A stretch of 36,349 nucleotides of DNA, taken from contig JAAAUF010000380.1 in NCBI GenBank assembly GCA_015499985.1, positions 1 through 36,349 on the forward strand, given 5' to 3'. The position numbers were made by a program, and so were the translations under genes. This DNA comes from Haplosporangium gracile. Lineage: Eukaryota > Mortierellomycota > Mortierellomycetes > Mortierellales > Mortierellaceae. The notes under the pieces were generated by a model. That model saw nothing but the letters and a program-made list of their open reading frames with translations, was not told the origin of the DNA and made no database searches. Position 1 is the stretch's first letter, and the number at the start of each line of letters is the position of its first letter. Of the stretch, positions 25,832-36,349 are shown in pieces.

Positions 25832-25839
25832 CTTTTATA
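25832..25839 (-). promoter_or_regulatory. TATA box upstream of uroporphyrinogen decarboxylase
   Basis: The minus strand reads GGACGTGGGTATAAAAGCG. The word TATAAAAG lies about 165 nt upstream of the start codon. An ACGTG word sits just upstream of it, as in the AlaRS promoter of this window. Confidence 0.5.
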
Positions 25840-26393
25840 CCCACGTCCGGCTGGATGTCGTAAATCTCTCTCGCGTTCAAATCTTGTACGAGAAGAGAGA
25901 ACGAAGATTGTTCCCTCACTCCTTGCATCGTTCGCGGGAATTGCGACTCACCCGCTTCAAGATTTGAGCAATTCAGCGAAAATGCGCTTTGGAAAAAGTC
26001 TTGTCTCTGCTCTGGACATTATTACGACTGTCGATATGCATTATCCACGTACGAAAAGACATGGGTCTAGGGAAGCGCTGTATGGGAGGCATGTACATCA
26101 CCACTTCCTTGGATTTTGGTTCAGATTCGTGCAATTGCATGAAAAAAAGAAAAGAAAAAAAGACTTACAAAGTTTAAGTTTTCTGGCATGCCGGAGTGAT
26201 CCCTTGTTAAGTGACGAGAGAAATGAAAGAAAGAAGACAAGGAAGAAAAAAAAGTTATTTCAATTGCTTCGATTGGACTCTTCTTCAGAGTCGCGTTTTC
26301 TCGTCCCATTCTCATTGCAACTCCTGCTTTCTCTTGTCATTTTCCAATGACACTACTACTAATCTCGTATCTGCTAGCCCATTTTCACTTTAC
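25840..26393. other. Intergenic stretch upstream of uroporphyrinogen decarboxylase
   Basis: No gene or RNA is recognised. Short A-rich and T-rich runs occur near 26140-26165 and 26245-26252. Confidence 0.5.
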
Positions 26394-26596
26394 GTGGTTC
26401 GAGATCTTATCCCGAATCGAAGCCTACACGAAGTGAAGGTCTGGGGGAACACAGGGGGTAGACATGCCTGCACACGAAATTTCCATCCCAGCATGAAGAA
26501 GAGGTGGGATGATGAAGCAAAAAGGCAGCCTTTGAGGGTTGTATTCCCCCAGACCTTCAACTTCGTGAAGGCTTCGAGATAAGATATAAGATCCAC
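26394..26596. mobile_element. MITE-like inverted-repeat element
   Basis: Two arms of about 55 bp form an imperfect inverted repeat. The left arm (about 26394-26452) contains gaagcctacacgaagt then gaaggtctgggggaa. The right arm (about 26541-26596) contains their reverse complements, ttcccccagaccttc then cttcgtgaaggcttc, and both outer ends carry gatcttat/ataagatc words. The centre is about 90 bp. The termini read GTGG and CCAC and both are flanked by TAC, compatible with a 3-bp target duplication, although three bases can match by chance. No transposase is encoded; open frames across it are short. A non-autonomous DNA transposon fits; a structured hairpin of other origin is the alternative. 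Confidence 0.55.
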
Positions 26597-26978
26597 TACC
26601 CCATAAAACTATACACCCATCCTACCAAACAACCATGAACTACAAGTTGTCTACAACAACAATGACAATCAAAAATAAAAAGAAGATATGTATGTTTATT
26701 TGTTGCAAGTAAAGAAGAAAAAGAAAGAGTAGAGTGAAGAGAAGGTACACGAATTCCGCGTGTTATTTCGTGGACGTGAAAAAAGATAGCCCAAGGCATA
26801 AATGAGCAGAGACTGAAGAAGGATAAAAGAAACAGACAAAAGATTGCACAGCAACGAGCAATAGTAATACTTGGACGGTGATTATTTTTGTAAAAATTCA
26901 TTGTTTTTGTTTGTGTTTGTCGTATATTCCATGCAATGCTGCGTGTCGTTAGCGTCGTATCTTCCAATGATCTTTGAT
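26597..26978. other. 3' flank of CRM1
   Basis: This 382-nt stretch lies between the inverted-repeat element and the CRM1 stop codon and probably holds the CRM1 3' UTR. It is A/T-rich. No gene is recognised. Confidence 0.5.
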
Positions 26979-29900
26979 TTAGTCGTCCTCGTCCATGGTG
27001 GGCAAATCCGAGGGCTTGACAAGACCAGGAATCCTGAGGGCCGCCTCCCGCTCGCTCTTGCGCTTGGCCTCAACCTCTGCCTCACGCTCATCCAAATACA
27101 GCTCGTTCTGCTCAGTCTCCGTAGCACCAAACTCGGTCAACTGGATCAAGAAATCACGCAAGTGAAGCTTGAACTTGTTGGCGTCCCGGTTGGTCTCGAA
27201 CAGCGCCATCGTAAATGACCGCACTTGCGTTGGTTGCACGTGGGGGAAAGCGTTCTGAAGGAGGTTGACCATGTAGTTTCTCAGGAACGAGGCATTGGTC
27301 AGGTTAGGGTCGTTCATTTCCTGTGCCTGTGCGGGTGTGAACAGTGGTGCCTGGACAGCTCCAGTCTCGACCAAGAAGAACATGCGAGCGAGAACCTGAC
27401 TCTGAAGCTTGAAACCACTCTTGTGGTTGTTGTCGGTCAAGACATAGAAGACATCGTTCAACAGGTTCAAGAAGTAGGCTTGGTAGAAGGCCTGGGCAAT
27501 GGCGGGATCGCTGGCGGTAAAGTTGTTGATCATATCCAAGCAGATGCTCAATCCAGTGTCGGCAATATCACGCATCGTGTGCTTGAAAGCCCAGACAACA
27601 CTGTCCATAATCAACTTGAGCTGTGCAGGGGGGAGCTTCATCAGCGCTATTGAGTTGAAGTTCAAATAAGCATAACGTTAATATCTTGCACTCGTAACTA
27701 TACCTTCCTTGTCGCGATTCATCAAAAGCAAACCGCAAGAAGGAAAAGTGGCGCTTACCTGGGAAGCAGCTCTGGGAGATGGCGCGGACAAGCTTAAAGA
27801 ATCCAACACGGTGATCGGGGTACTCGGAAAAGTCCTTATTGATCATATTCAATGTGACATCAAACACTGACTCCAAAATAATGGGGATGCGGTCGTTCAA
27901 CAGCGACTATCAAAGAAAAAAAAAGATTTATAAAAAAAGTTAGCATCACAATCAAACAGGGTGCAAGGGCGCAAATAAAACTGAAGCGCTGCTGTATCAA
28001 TGGCCCAGCCCGTGAGTACATAGTGACGAAGAAAGGGTGTCATGCTTACCCCAAGCTTGGTGACAATGGTGCTCATGACACTGAGGACTTCTGCGTCGCG
28101 GGCTGGCTCGACGTTACGCTGGTAATCGCCCAAGACGGCCTCGAGAACACCGGGAATGACCTTCTGGGTGACCTCAGTCAAATCATCGGCCTTGTTGACG
28201 TAGGTCTCGATCAAACGCAAGACTTCTTTCTTGACAGTGCGCATCTGACGGACACGGGGGGTACGAAGGGCAACGGGGCCCTGCTTCACGACACTCTCAG
28301 AGATCAGCTGACTGACAGCCTTGTAGACGCCCAAAAGGTCGAGGTAGATACGACCAAGCTGAGAGAAGAAACCAGGTCCGATCGATCCGCAAGCGGCAAC
28401 GTTGGTCTTCAAAACGCTGGCCAAGACCTTCAGGTTGTCGGGGTTATCGAGGTTCTCCAAGCTCTGGTTGGCCTGCTGCATGATGGTATCCCAGTACTGG
28501 TTGGGGGCCTGCATGGCCTTAGCAATCAGACGCTCCTGGGCAGCACGGTTGGGCTGGGCAGAAATCATGTAACCGATGGCCTCGTAGAAGGTGTGGATCT
28601 GAGCGGGCGAGAGGTCGCTGGTGATCTTGTCGAGAGTGTTGAGGATCTCGTCGATGAAGGGCATAACCTCCTGAGACTGCTGCAAGACAAAGTGGCGTCT
28701 GCATTTTTGCGAAATCTTAATGAAGGTATCGCAAGCCATATCCTGAACTCCGTCGTGGGTCTCGTGCATGAACTCGAACAGCTTGTTGACGACTGTCTTC
28801 AAGAACTTCCAGTGGGCCTTCAAGAAGCGAGGGTACTGCCCAACAATGTACATGATGTTGGAGGCGACGACAGCCTTGTTATCCTTGCCGCGCTTCATCT
28901 CGCAAAGTCCCAAAAGCTCCTTGATAACAGTCACCAAGAATCTCTTTTCTGCGTCCTCATCTGCATAAACATGGCAGGATATTAGTCAGTTAAGCAGAAG
29001 CTACAGTGCCACCAATATCAAAAATAGTTCACAACCCAATCAGATAAAAAAAAAAAAAAAACGACTTACTCATGGCGCCAGAGATGGAACCGATGGCCCA
29101 GCAAAGCTGGTTGAGGTTGCCCCAAGACCATTCTGATCCATCGACCTGCTTAGTCAACTTGTCCGACATAATCTGCTCAGTGTTCTGGCAATCCAAATGG
29201 GTCAAATAGACGAGAACCTCCCGCATGCTCTTGTACAGGGTAATGGTGTCACTCTCTTTCATGACCTCACGAACAATCTCTCCCTCATCGTTCTCCACAA
29301 TCAAGACCTATTAAAGTTCACAAGAAGCGAGTCGTTTTAGGAATAGTTTTAAACACAAAAGAAAAAACAATAATGAGCCATCATCATCATCTGACACCGT
29401 GTGCATATTTTGTGCCTTACCTCTTCAGGCTTGACCATACGCTCGATCATAACGACACGGAGGCGAGCGAGAATCTCGGTGTAGAAGCTCTTGCGGAGAG
29501 AGACGTTTCCGGAAGCAGATTGCATCATTCCTCCGGCGCCGAGGTTCAACAAAGGCAACTCCATGACGGGAAGTTGCTGGATTTCCTCGTAAAGCTCTGC
29601 CACCAACTTGGCCCAGTACTCCAAACAAATCTTGAAAATTTCACGCTCCTCGACCTGAGAGATCTTAAGCAAGTACTGGTGGGCGACCAACAGCACCTCG
29701 CGGTTCTGAGGGTTTTCGACAAGCTAGTGGATTGTAGTAGAACAAGAAGAAAGTGTGTGTGTGTGTGTCAATTCAGCCGCCGAGCAAATGTACGTGCGCA
29801 AAGGACTGCGAAATTCAAGTAATTTGTTACCTTCAAGTGGACGCCCAAGAATCCGGTCAAGAATAATGCCAAGTTTTGAATATACTGCTGCTCGTCGTCG

Positions 29901-32439
29901 TTAGCGTTCTCGTACATCTCAGCGATGTCTACAATGAAAAGGGAGCAAACGAACGATTAAGTTAGTAAAATGTTTGCTGGTAGCTGCCTTCGTACACCCA
30001 AATACCACTGGTCCTCCATTGCAGGAAAATCACAATACTTACTTGCTCCAATGGGGATGGTCTTTGCAACAGAAGTCATCACGATGTTGAAGAGGATGAT
30101 AAACTTGTCGTTGTAGTCGGCAGCAACTGTCAAACTTCCGATCTCGGTCAAGCAGCGGAGAGTGACATTGCGGAACTGGGGAACCTCCAAGAACTATCAA
30201 GTGTAAAAAAATCAAGACAGGCAATATTGATTAGTAACATGCTGCAGAAAAAGAGTACCAACACAACCAAGTAATAACGCGCCCACCGATACTATTTCCT
30301 AGCAATATGGTACTTACTCTTGTGCGCAAGCTCTCGACGATGGGGGTCTCAAAGATATAGCCGAGGGGGATCCAGTTGAGGAAACGGAGGAGGGTGTTGA
30401 GAGTGGCCTTAATAAGAGAAACCTTGTTGGCCTTCTCCAAGACTTCACTGCAGAGCTGGAAAATCTCAGAGAACTCGTGGCACATCGAGTTCTTGAGGTT
30501 CTTAGTCTTGACCTGAGTCATCTGCTCCGCAGAGTAGTCGAAAATCTCCTCACTGTACGATATCCAAGTTGAAAGGTAAGAGTGAATATGCATTTCAATA
30601 TAACAAAGAAAGGGGCCATTATTGAATATCGAAAGCTAAAAAAATTGGTGACAAAAGAACATACCTCAACAGCTTGAGAATAACCATGTTATTCTCGCAC
30701 AAGGACAAGTTGGATTTACTTGACACAACAATCTCTGGAATGAAGTTGGGCCAGGCGTGGGGCCATTCCTGCTTCAAAATCTATAAAACAATAAGAAAAA
30801 AACCAAGACTATGTCAAAACACGGGGGGTCCCAATGATATCTTGGAGCCATGTCTGCGTAGCGCTAGTTCATAGCAGATGCCATTATTTCGTCGACGTTA
30901 CCTGAACCAGGACCATGTTGAGCTTGCCGAGAAGAGTCTTTTGTTGCTGAAGAGTAACTTCATCCGATGACAGCTTGACGATCAAACCCACGGTGTAATT
31001 ACGAATTCCTATTCGCGTCAAAAGAAATGTCCAAGAACATGACACGTTAGAACATCCTGGCCAATCTTCAATTTTGGACTTAATACTTCTATTCACCTCA
31101 ACTACATCCATGATCAATGATAACGCCTGCGCCTCGACCCTGAAGCGACAAAGTATCCTGGTCCCAGTTTCCCGTATCCTCACCCAGTCCTAACGTCCCC
31201 AATATGGCTTCTTCCGATGATGATGATGATGAAGAATCTCCTTGTGGTTGCAAAATCGCATTCCGTACCTTGACACTGCTCTGGGGGAAGCATCTTCCAC
31301 CGGGTCTGAACAAGCTTCTCCAGGACATTGAGGGCGATGAACTAAATATGGTTTCCGTGTGGAAATTTCGACAGAAAAAGTAGAACAAAGGATGCATAGT
31401 GAGTGAGTATGCATAGTCAAGTAGGGATTCAGGAGAGTAAACACATTTGCACAAACGCCGTATGCTGCTTGCTTCCAGAACAATAAGAAGCACTCCGGTT
31501 GTGATGGAAGCAGCCGAGATTCTCCTACGCGTTCGTTACCTTGGCGTTGAGATCGCTCGAGTTGTCCAGAATGGCATCCACACGTCTCCATGCGTCGGGG
31601 TTCTCCTGGAACTCGGTCAAGATGGCTTGGGCATGTTTGTGCTAAATGACAAGACAAACAGGAGGGGTAAAAGCGAATCAAGTTAGGCCAAACAAAAAGA
31701 CGGATGGTTATTATGCATGTGCATTCTTTTTTTTTTCAGTTTGTTGATAAGAGCCGCAACACTTATTATGCCAGGAGAACAAAGGAGAAAGAGTAAGGGA
31801 AGGAGACGAGGCGGTCTGGTCGCGGACCCAGGTCACTTTTTTTTTTGTGTGTATGTGTATTGTTTCTATTTGCTGTGTGTATGTACATGTGTGTGGTTGC
31901 CCGCCACTTTTGTTGTTCGATGAGGTCGTGGTAAGAGACAAATGAAAGCTCGGTCGAAGTATCCCACGGACAGAGTGTGTGTCGGTTGTGAATTACGTTT
32001 TGTTGTGTCTTGTGGATCCATTAGCGTTTGGTGGTATATTGTTGTTGTTGTGGTAGTGATTGTTTTTGTTGTCGTTGTTGTGGAAGCAAAGGGTCTAAGC
32101 AAAGCTTTTCAAGTATTCGGCTCCCCTCGAAAACCCTCATGGGTTCGGGGGTGTATGGGTCACAAGGCACATACCCTTATAGTTGCGCTGCCATTGATCA
32201 AAAAGAAAAGACGAGGGACTTACATCAGGTCCGGCACTGAAGAAGGCCTGAACGACACGGTCAAAGAGGCCGATATCGAGATCACGGCTAAAGTCGAGGA
32301 TACTCTATTAGAAAGGATATGTATGGGTGTGATTGGTAGTCGAGATTTAAGATCTAAGGGTTAGACGTCTGCGTTGTTTTGTTGGATCATGACGTGTGGA
32401 TTCTTCTTATTATTTTTTAGGAGTTGTCTGTACCTCCAT
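26979..32439 (-). CDS. CRM1: Exportin-1 (Crm1), nuclear export receptor
   Basis: RanGTP-dependent exportin that carries leucine-rich NES cargo through nuclear pores. The 14 coding exons are 32439-32434, 32304-32224, 31641-31540, 31341-31269, 31008-30902, 30780-30665, 30552-30318, 30193-30043, 29928-29831, 29723-29421, 29307-29070, 28960-28050, 27906-27759 and 27646-26979. They join to 1078 residues (yeast 1084, human 1071). The first exon codes only ME, then [18 protein letters not shown] follows, matching the yeast N-terminus. The importin-beta N-terminal/CRIME region includes [16 protein letters not shown] and [17 protein letters not shown]. The NES-groove region contains [20 protein letters not shown] with Cys523, the position that reacts with leptomycin B in human CRM1 (yeast has Thr there). 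HEAT repeats continue through [20 protein letters not shown] and [17 protein letters not shown]. The tail ends in acidic DEDD. Each junction keeps the frame. Confidence 0.97.
31642..32223 (-). other. 582-nt second intron of CRM1
   Basis: The donor GAT before GTAAG at 32223 and the acceptor ATTTAG ending at 31642 join conserved segments (FFSAGPD and HKHAQAIL). The intron is rich in CA-type repeats on the coding strand (plus-strand TTGTTG runs near 32040-32085). No coding segment is seen inside it. Confidence 0.8.
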
Positions 32440-32589
32440 GATGGTTGCGAGTTGTTTCCTGGTTGTTGTAGGTGTAGTTGTAAAGTGTAAAAGTAGGTGT
32501 AGTTATTGCTGTTGTGATTATGGAGTCCAATCTCAGTTGTTGTTGTTGTTTGGTATTGTTGTTGTTGGTGGTGGTGGTGGTGTGAAATG

Positions 32590-32595
32590 TATATA
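32590..32595 (-). promoter_or_regulatory. TATATA word upstream of CRM1
   Basis: The minus strand reads CTTATATACATTTC about 151 nt upstream of the CRM1 start codon. The distance is similar to the TATA-like boxes of AlaRS and uroporphyrinogen decarboxylase. The match is short. Confidence 0.3.
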
Positions 32596-32635
32596 AGGTG
32601 TAAGGTGTGTATCCAGACAACAAAAGAGAGCAAGG

Positions 32636-33110
32636 GAATTGAAGAAAGAAGAAAAAAGAAGAAAAAAAAAAACGAATGGGAACTCAAAGGGGTGAAAGAA
32701 AAATATTAGCGCGCGTCGCTTTTTTATGAAGAGGGGTGGGGGGGAGGTGTGGGTGTGAACGAAAAAAAAAGTGACGGCTTATCGAAAGAAGAAGGGTGTG
32801 TGACGGGAAACAAAAGACGAAAGTAGAGAGGCGAAAAAGGGCAAGGGTACGACAAAGAGGGAATGCTGTGAAAGGGAGTGTGTGAGTGTGAGTGAGTGAA
32901 GTAATGGGAGGGTAAGGATGAAGGAAGAAAAAGAAGAAGAGAAGGAAGAGAAGAAGAAGAAGAACAACAAAGAAAGATGAGGAGAAAAAATAGGGAAATC
33001 GAAAGCGATTGAAAGAAATCGAAAAGATATAAAAAAAGGCGGACAGGTGGAGGATGAGAGCCAAAGAGGGCAAGCAAGAAACAAGGCGAGGAAGAGGAGG
33101 GTGAAGTGAT
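32636..33110 (-). promoter_or_regulatory. Pyrimidine tract (coding strand) upstream of CRM1
   Basis: The plus strand is dominated by G and A (gaagaaagaagaaaaaagaa, and similar near 32925-32985 and 33075-33100). It is CT-rich on the CRM1 coding strand, starting about 200 nt from the ATG. The same element type occurs at several other genes of the window. Confidence 0.45.
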
Positions 33111-34016
33111 CCGGATGGATACTGTTTGTTTGAATACTTGTAGTTGATTTGAAATCAAAAGGAACCCCGGCCAACAGCTGAAAGAAAAAGGCGAGCAAGC
33201 GAGCAGGGGAACTCAGTATTTGGAGACTGCCTGTCAGCTGTGAGAGTGAGTGTCGCGAAGTGTAAGGGTATGAGGGGGTCACTGTCGATAACTGGTATGA
33301 AGTGCGTATGGGTTGCGTATGAAGTAAAGTATGTGAGCTGTGTGTGTGTGTGCAGGACAGGTATGGCGGGAATCAAGGAAGGAAAAGAAGCGAAAAAGAG
33401 TGAAAGAAGGGACTAGGTCCAACCTGCAACCTGTCGGTGGTGCGATCATGTAGCCGCTTCTTACCACCCAAGAAGCAATGTGACTGTTCTTACCTCATCC
33501 CGCAATCCATGGCCATGGGTTCGTTCGAAACAAGTGTACCCCTTGGAGAACAACAACAACAATTGAAAAAGGTAAACAACAACAAAAGAAAGGAAGAACC
33601 GACCCAAAATGAATGACGAGTACTGCGCCCTCATGAAGGCCTTATAGTTTTTCCTTTTTGGCTCAACAATCTAATCGACAATTGTTGGAGAAAGACTGAA
33701 AAAGAAAATGCATAAATACCTTGGCATTCCCTCGCTCTAGTGATCTGTTCCCCGCTCATTCTTCCCGTCTTCCCGAGATAACGAAAAATGAATACGCCGT
33801 CCTTCTTCGTCCTTGTCGTCCACTCTAGCTTTGTCATCCGGAGATACACCCAAAAAAGGAAACCTGGGGCCCGGGCAATCTTTCTGTTCGAACTAGCCTT
33901 CGATGTGAGGTCACATGGAACGTGCACTTGTCCTTCAAATAAAAACAAAAAGTTTGTTTTTCATATAAATATCTCGCTCGGTTGTTTTTATTCATTGGTT
34001 GTTGTTGCTGTTTATT

Positions 34017-36173
34017 CTAAACGGCAGAGAGAAGTCGCTCTCGTTCGTCCTCGTTCGTACTGCCATGATCAGTATGCACCTCTTGACTCTGCAGCAATTC
34101 CTGGCTCGCCTTCTCGGCATCCAGTCGGCCCTGATGCATATCCACACCGAAGTAGATAATCGGGATAGGGAGACTCAACAGCACCAATAGGAAAATAAAC
34201 GCATACCGGATTTCCTGTGTCGCATCCGTAATCGCAGCAATCGTCAATGGTCCGAGCCAACTGCTTCCCTTGTCCGTAATAGCATACAGACCGAAAAACT
34301 CGGACTCCCGTCCCTTGGGCACCAAATCCGCAAACATCGACCTACAAAAACTGCATGTTCAAATTTTAAAGTTTGAAGATAGATGCCGTTAATAAAACCT
34401 CTTTTCTCTTACTCAATTGAGTACCTCACAGGTTTCAAATGACAATCAATGGCCTTACCTTTGAACAGCTCCAATCAGGAGACCATAGTAGGAAGCCAAG
34501 GCAAAGAGCTCCTTTGCAGATGATAGCTTGGGCCAAAAGGGCAAGAGCAACCCCAGAGTGCCGTACACTGGCACCATAACCAATAAGATCAGCAGCAGCA
34601 TTACCATCTGCTTCTGGTCATACCCAAGCGCCCTCTGGAGGCGAGGGAACGCCAGAGTACCAATCAACGCGCAGATTGGAACCACGAGTGACAACAGGAT
34701 CAGCAGGGTCTGGGGCAGTCGGAGTGTGGTCTTTGCAAATAAGAGCGCGACATTCGCAATGCTAGTGTAACCATCCGAGAGAAAGAACCACGAAATCAGG
34801 AACGCAAACGCATTAGGCAGCTTGCGGGCTTGGACAATCGTACCTCCGACACGGTTCCAGGAGTAGACCACATATCGAGATGCCACCCAGAGAGACCCCC
34901 GTTTCCGGTCATGATCACTCAGAATTAGCTCTCGCCCCGGTCTTTCCTTCAACCAGACACCAGCCAGGGCCGCGAATAGACACCACCACAGACCCGAAAG
35001 AAAGATTCCAAACTTGAGTGACCACATGGACGACTTGTCGAGATACGAGATGTAAAGACAGACCAACAGCAGTAGTATTCCTCCAAAGTACCCACTCGCA
35101 AATCCTCGAGCACTGATATGGCCCATGAGTTGACCTTTCTCCTCGTTCAATTGCTCTGAAATCTCCGAGCACAGCCTCTTCTTTTGCTCAAGGCTCTGGT
35201 TGGGCACTAATTCTTCTGTTACCAGTGGTTCGTCGGACCTTCTCCTGTTTCCCTCTTCCTCCTCCAATGCTGCAGCCACCTCTGTGACACCTATCTGGTC
35301 TGCCAGCGCCAGTCCAGCGGTATCCTCGCCATTTCTCCTGTCCACCAGTCGCTGCTCAGTCTCTTCCTCAATCTGCTTTTCAGTCTTGATCAACTGCTCC
35401 TGTTTGAATCGTAGTTGCTCGATATTACGGACCAACAGCGGCAAGTACGCGTTGAAGCAGACAATTCCTGCACCAAAAGAGACGTTGGCGATCACACTCA
35501 AGGTGCCTGCCATCCACACATAGGGCATGGCTCCAATAAGCATTGTCGCGATCGAACCGAGCGCTGAGAACACAACGAGTTGTTTTTTACGGTATGATCC
35601 ATGGTCAGCCATGGAACTGATCGACACGACGGTCAAGGCCTGGAGTATAAAAAAAAAAAGAGGAAGAGTTTGAGCTGGATTGTCCGAGCACATAAACCCG
35701 TAATCAACATCAAAAATTACTCAATGTCAATAGCTCTTGTATACCTGAAGAAGGACGGCCAGGGAGGTGAGGTACATGACAAAGGAAGCGGTATCAACTT
35801 CCATGTGGCCAAAGGAGATCATACACCGCGGCCGCTCGCCCTCCTGAGGCGCTCCAGTTGCTGTAGCATTACCAGGTTTAGCGACACAGGGCTCGTTTGT
35901 CCCATAAAGATGTCCCTCCTGAGATGCGAGTGCTTCTAGAGTGATAGGGATGAAGCTAGTGAGGGCAACCTATGCCACGTAGAAGGAGTGTGTGGTCAAT
36001 TGAAGGTCTTTGTAGGGTAAAGTGGTGCAATTTAAAATAGGCATGGACTGCCAAGGAGTTGGGGTACATACGACGACGTAGGCTTCGCTGGCAAAGGCGT
36101 AGCTGTACCAAGCCCATATCTCCTTTCTGTTTGTGGCGGGTTCGACCGGAGCAGGTGAGAAGGACACACGCAT
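34017..36173 (-). CDS. ATG22: Atg22, vacuolar amino-acid effluxer (MFS family)
   Basis: Integral vacuolar membrane permease that exports amino acids released by autophagic breakdown. The four exons are 36173-36072, 35969-35745, 35639-34459 and 34341-34017, joining to 610 residues (yeast Atg22 is 528). The N-terminal family segment NRKEIWAWYSYAFASEAYVV is followed by VALTSFIPITLEALA, a Cys-containing lumenal loop with MISFGHMEVDTASFVMYLTS, and about 12 membrane spans in all (for example [19 protein letters not shown]). The Atg22 signatures AYLPLLVRN, ARGFASGYFGG, WFFLSDGYTSIANVALLF and VPKGRESEFFGLYAITDKGS are present. A large charged cytosolic loop (about residues 195-275, with many E/Q/R and a likely coiled coil) interrupts the early spans. 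The tail holds ESQ/E-rich sequence ending RERLLSAV. The 5' flank contains GA repeats on the plus strand. Confidence 0.94.
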
Positions 36174-36306
36174 GAAGGTGTTGAATTTAATGCTGAGAGT
36201 GGTTGTAATGTGGTGTTTGAAGTTAAGAGTGAATGCAAGTGGAATGAAGGATGGTGTAAGGAGTAAAGGAAAGTGAATGAGTTTGAATAGGAGAGTAGGA
36301 GAGACT

Positions 36307-36349
<43 letters not shown>
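36174..36349 (-). promoter_or_regulatory. ATG22 upstream flank with (GA)n / coding-strand CT tract
   Basis: The plus strand is purine-rich after about 36235 and ends in a nearly pure GA repeat (about 36310-36349) that runs off the window. On the ATG22 coding strand this is a CT tract. It matches the pyrimidine tracts upstream of other genes here. Confidence 0.45.

Larger units (their letters stand above)
32440..34016. other. Upstream region of CRM1 and 3' flank of ATG22
   Basis: About 1.58 kb holds no recognised gene. The part next to CRM1 carries GTT-repeat stretches (about 32536-32580), a TATATA word and a long purine tract on the plus strand. The part near 33480-34016 is the presumed ATG22 3' flank. 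Long open frames on the minus strand (Phe/Ser/Leu/Pro-rich) are by-products of the purine/pyrimidine bias. Confidence 0.6.

Noticed and set aside
26394..26410. Possible tRNA B box (ggttcgagatc) suggesting a tRNA-derived SINE
   Set aside because: No matching A box, cloverleaf or terminator is found, and the word is part of the inverted repeat.
26211..26596. Open frames on both strands across the inverted-repeat element
   Set aside because: They span a near-palindromic element and have no transposase or other motif.
28023..28985. 320-codon plus-strand open frame
   Set aside because: It lies entirely antisense to conserved CRM1 exon sequence; the minus strand reads an unmistakable exportin.
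32684..33376. Several minus-strand open frames of 73-167 codons
   Set aside because: They are Phe/Ser/Pro-rich translations of the CRM1 upstream pyrimidine tract in different frames.

Overview
This window looks like nuclear DNA from an early-diverging fungus. The best guess is a Mortierella-like member of the Mucoromycota/Mortierellomycota, but no marker in the window fixes the species. Supporting points are: eukaryotic genes with many short GT-AG introns (mostly about 60-260 nt, typically GTAAG/GTACG donors and (T/A)AG acceptors); fungal-type Crm1, Atg22 and P-type H+-ATPase; long one-strand-biased pyrimidine tracts in front of start codons; and G/C-ending codons in the genes. There is one assembly gap (39 Ns at 18467-18505).

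Layout: (1) 1-55, the 3' part of a tRNA-Gly(GCC) gene cut by the window edge, followed by about 4.4 kb without a recognisable gene but with a very long CT-rich promoter-like tract and a CAG-type triplet stretch. (2) 4480-14166, four minus-strand genes head to tail: a bacterial-type, probably mitochondrial alanyl-tRNA synthetase, the RNA polymerase III subunit RPC7/Rpc31, Golgi tether subunit COG6, and a short-chain dehydrogenase. (3) 14444-18223, COG7 on the plus strand, divergent from the dehydrogenase across a 277-nt shared upstream region. (4) 18555-22471, a plasma-membrane H+-ATPase (PMA1 type) convergent with COG7. (5) 23912-25667, uroporphyrinogen decarboxylase. (6) 26394-26596, a 203-bp inverted-repeat element resembling a MITE. 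(7) 26979-32439, exportin Crm1 with 14 coding exons. (8) 34017-36173, the vacuolar amino-acid effluxer Atg22.

These are mostly housekeeping genes: translation (AlaRS, tRNA, Pol III), Golgi trafficking (COG6 and COG7, both lobe B of the same tether), haem synthesis, nuclear export, proton pumping and vacuolar efflux. I rebuilt the exon structures by hand from splice sites, reading-frame continuity and remembered family conservation. All nine protein genes close to a whole number of codons and to lengths normal for their families, except COG7, which is unusually long.

I found no clearly new biological system. The points most worth checking are the bacterial-type AlaRS, the uroporphyrinogen decarboxylase with a hydrophobic leader, the COG6/COG7 neighbourhood, the MITE-like element, two micro-exons (12 nt in COG6, 6 coding nt in CRM1), and a strong promoter-like pyrimidine tract at 2290-2880 with no gene recognised behind it.
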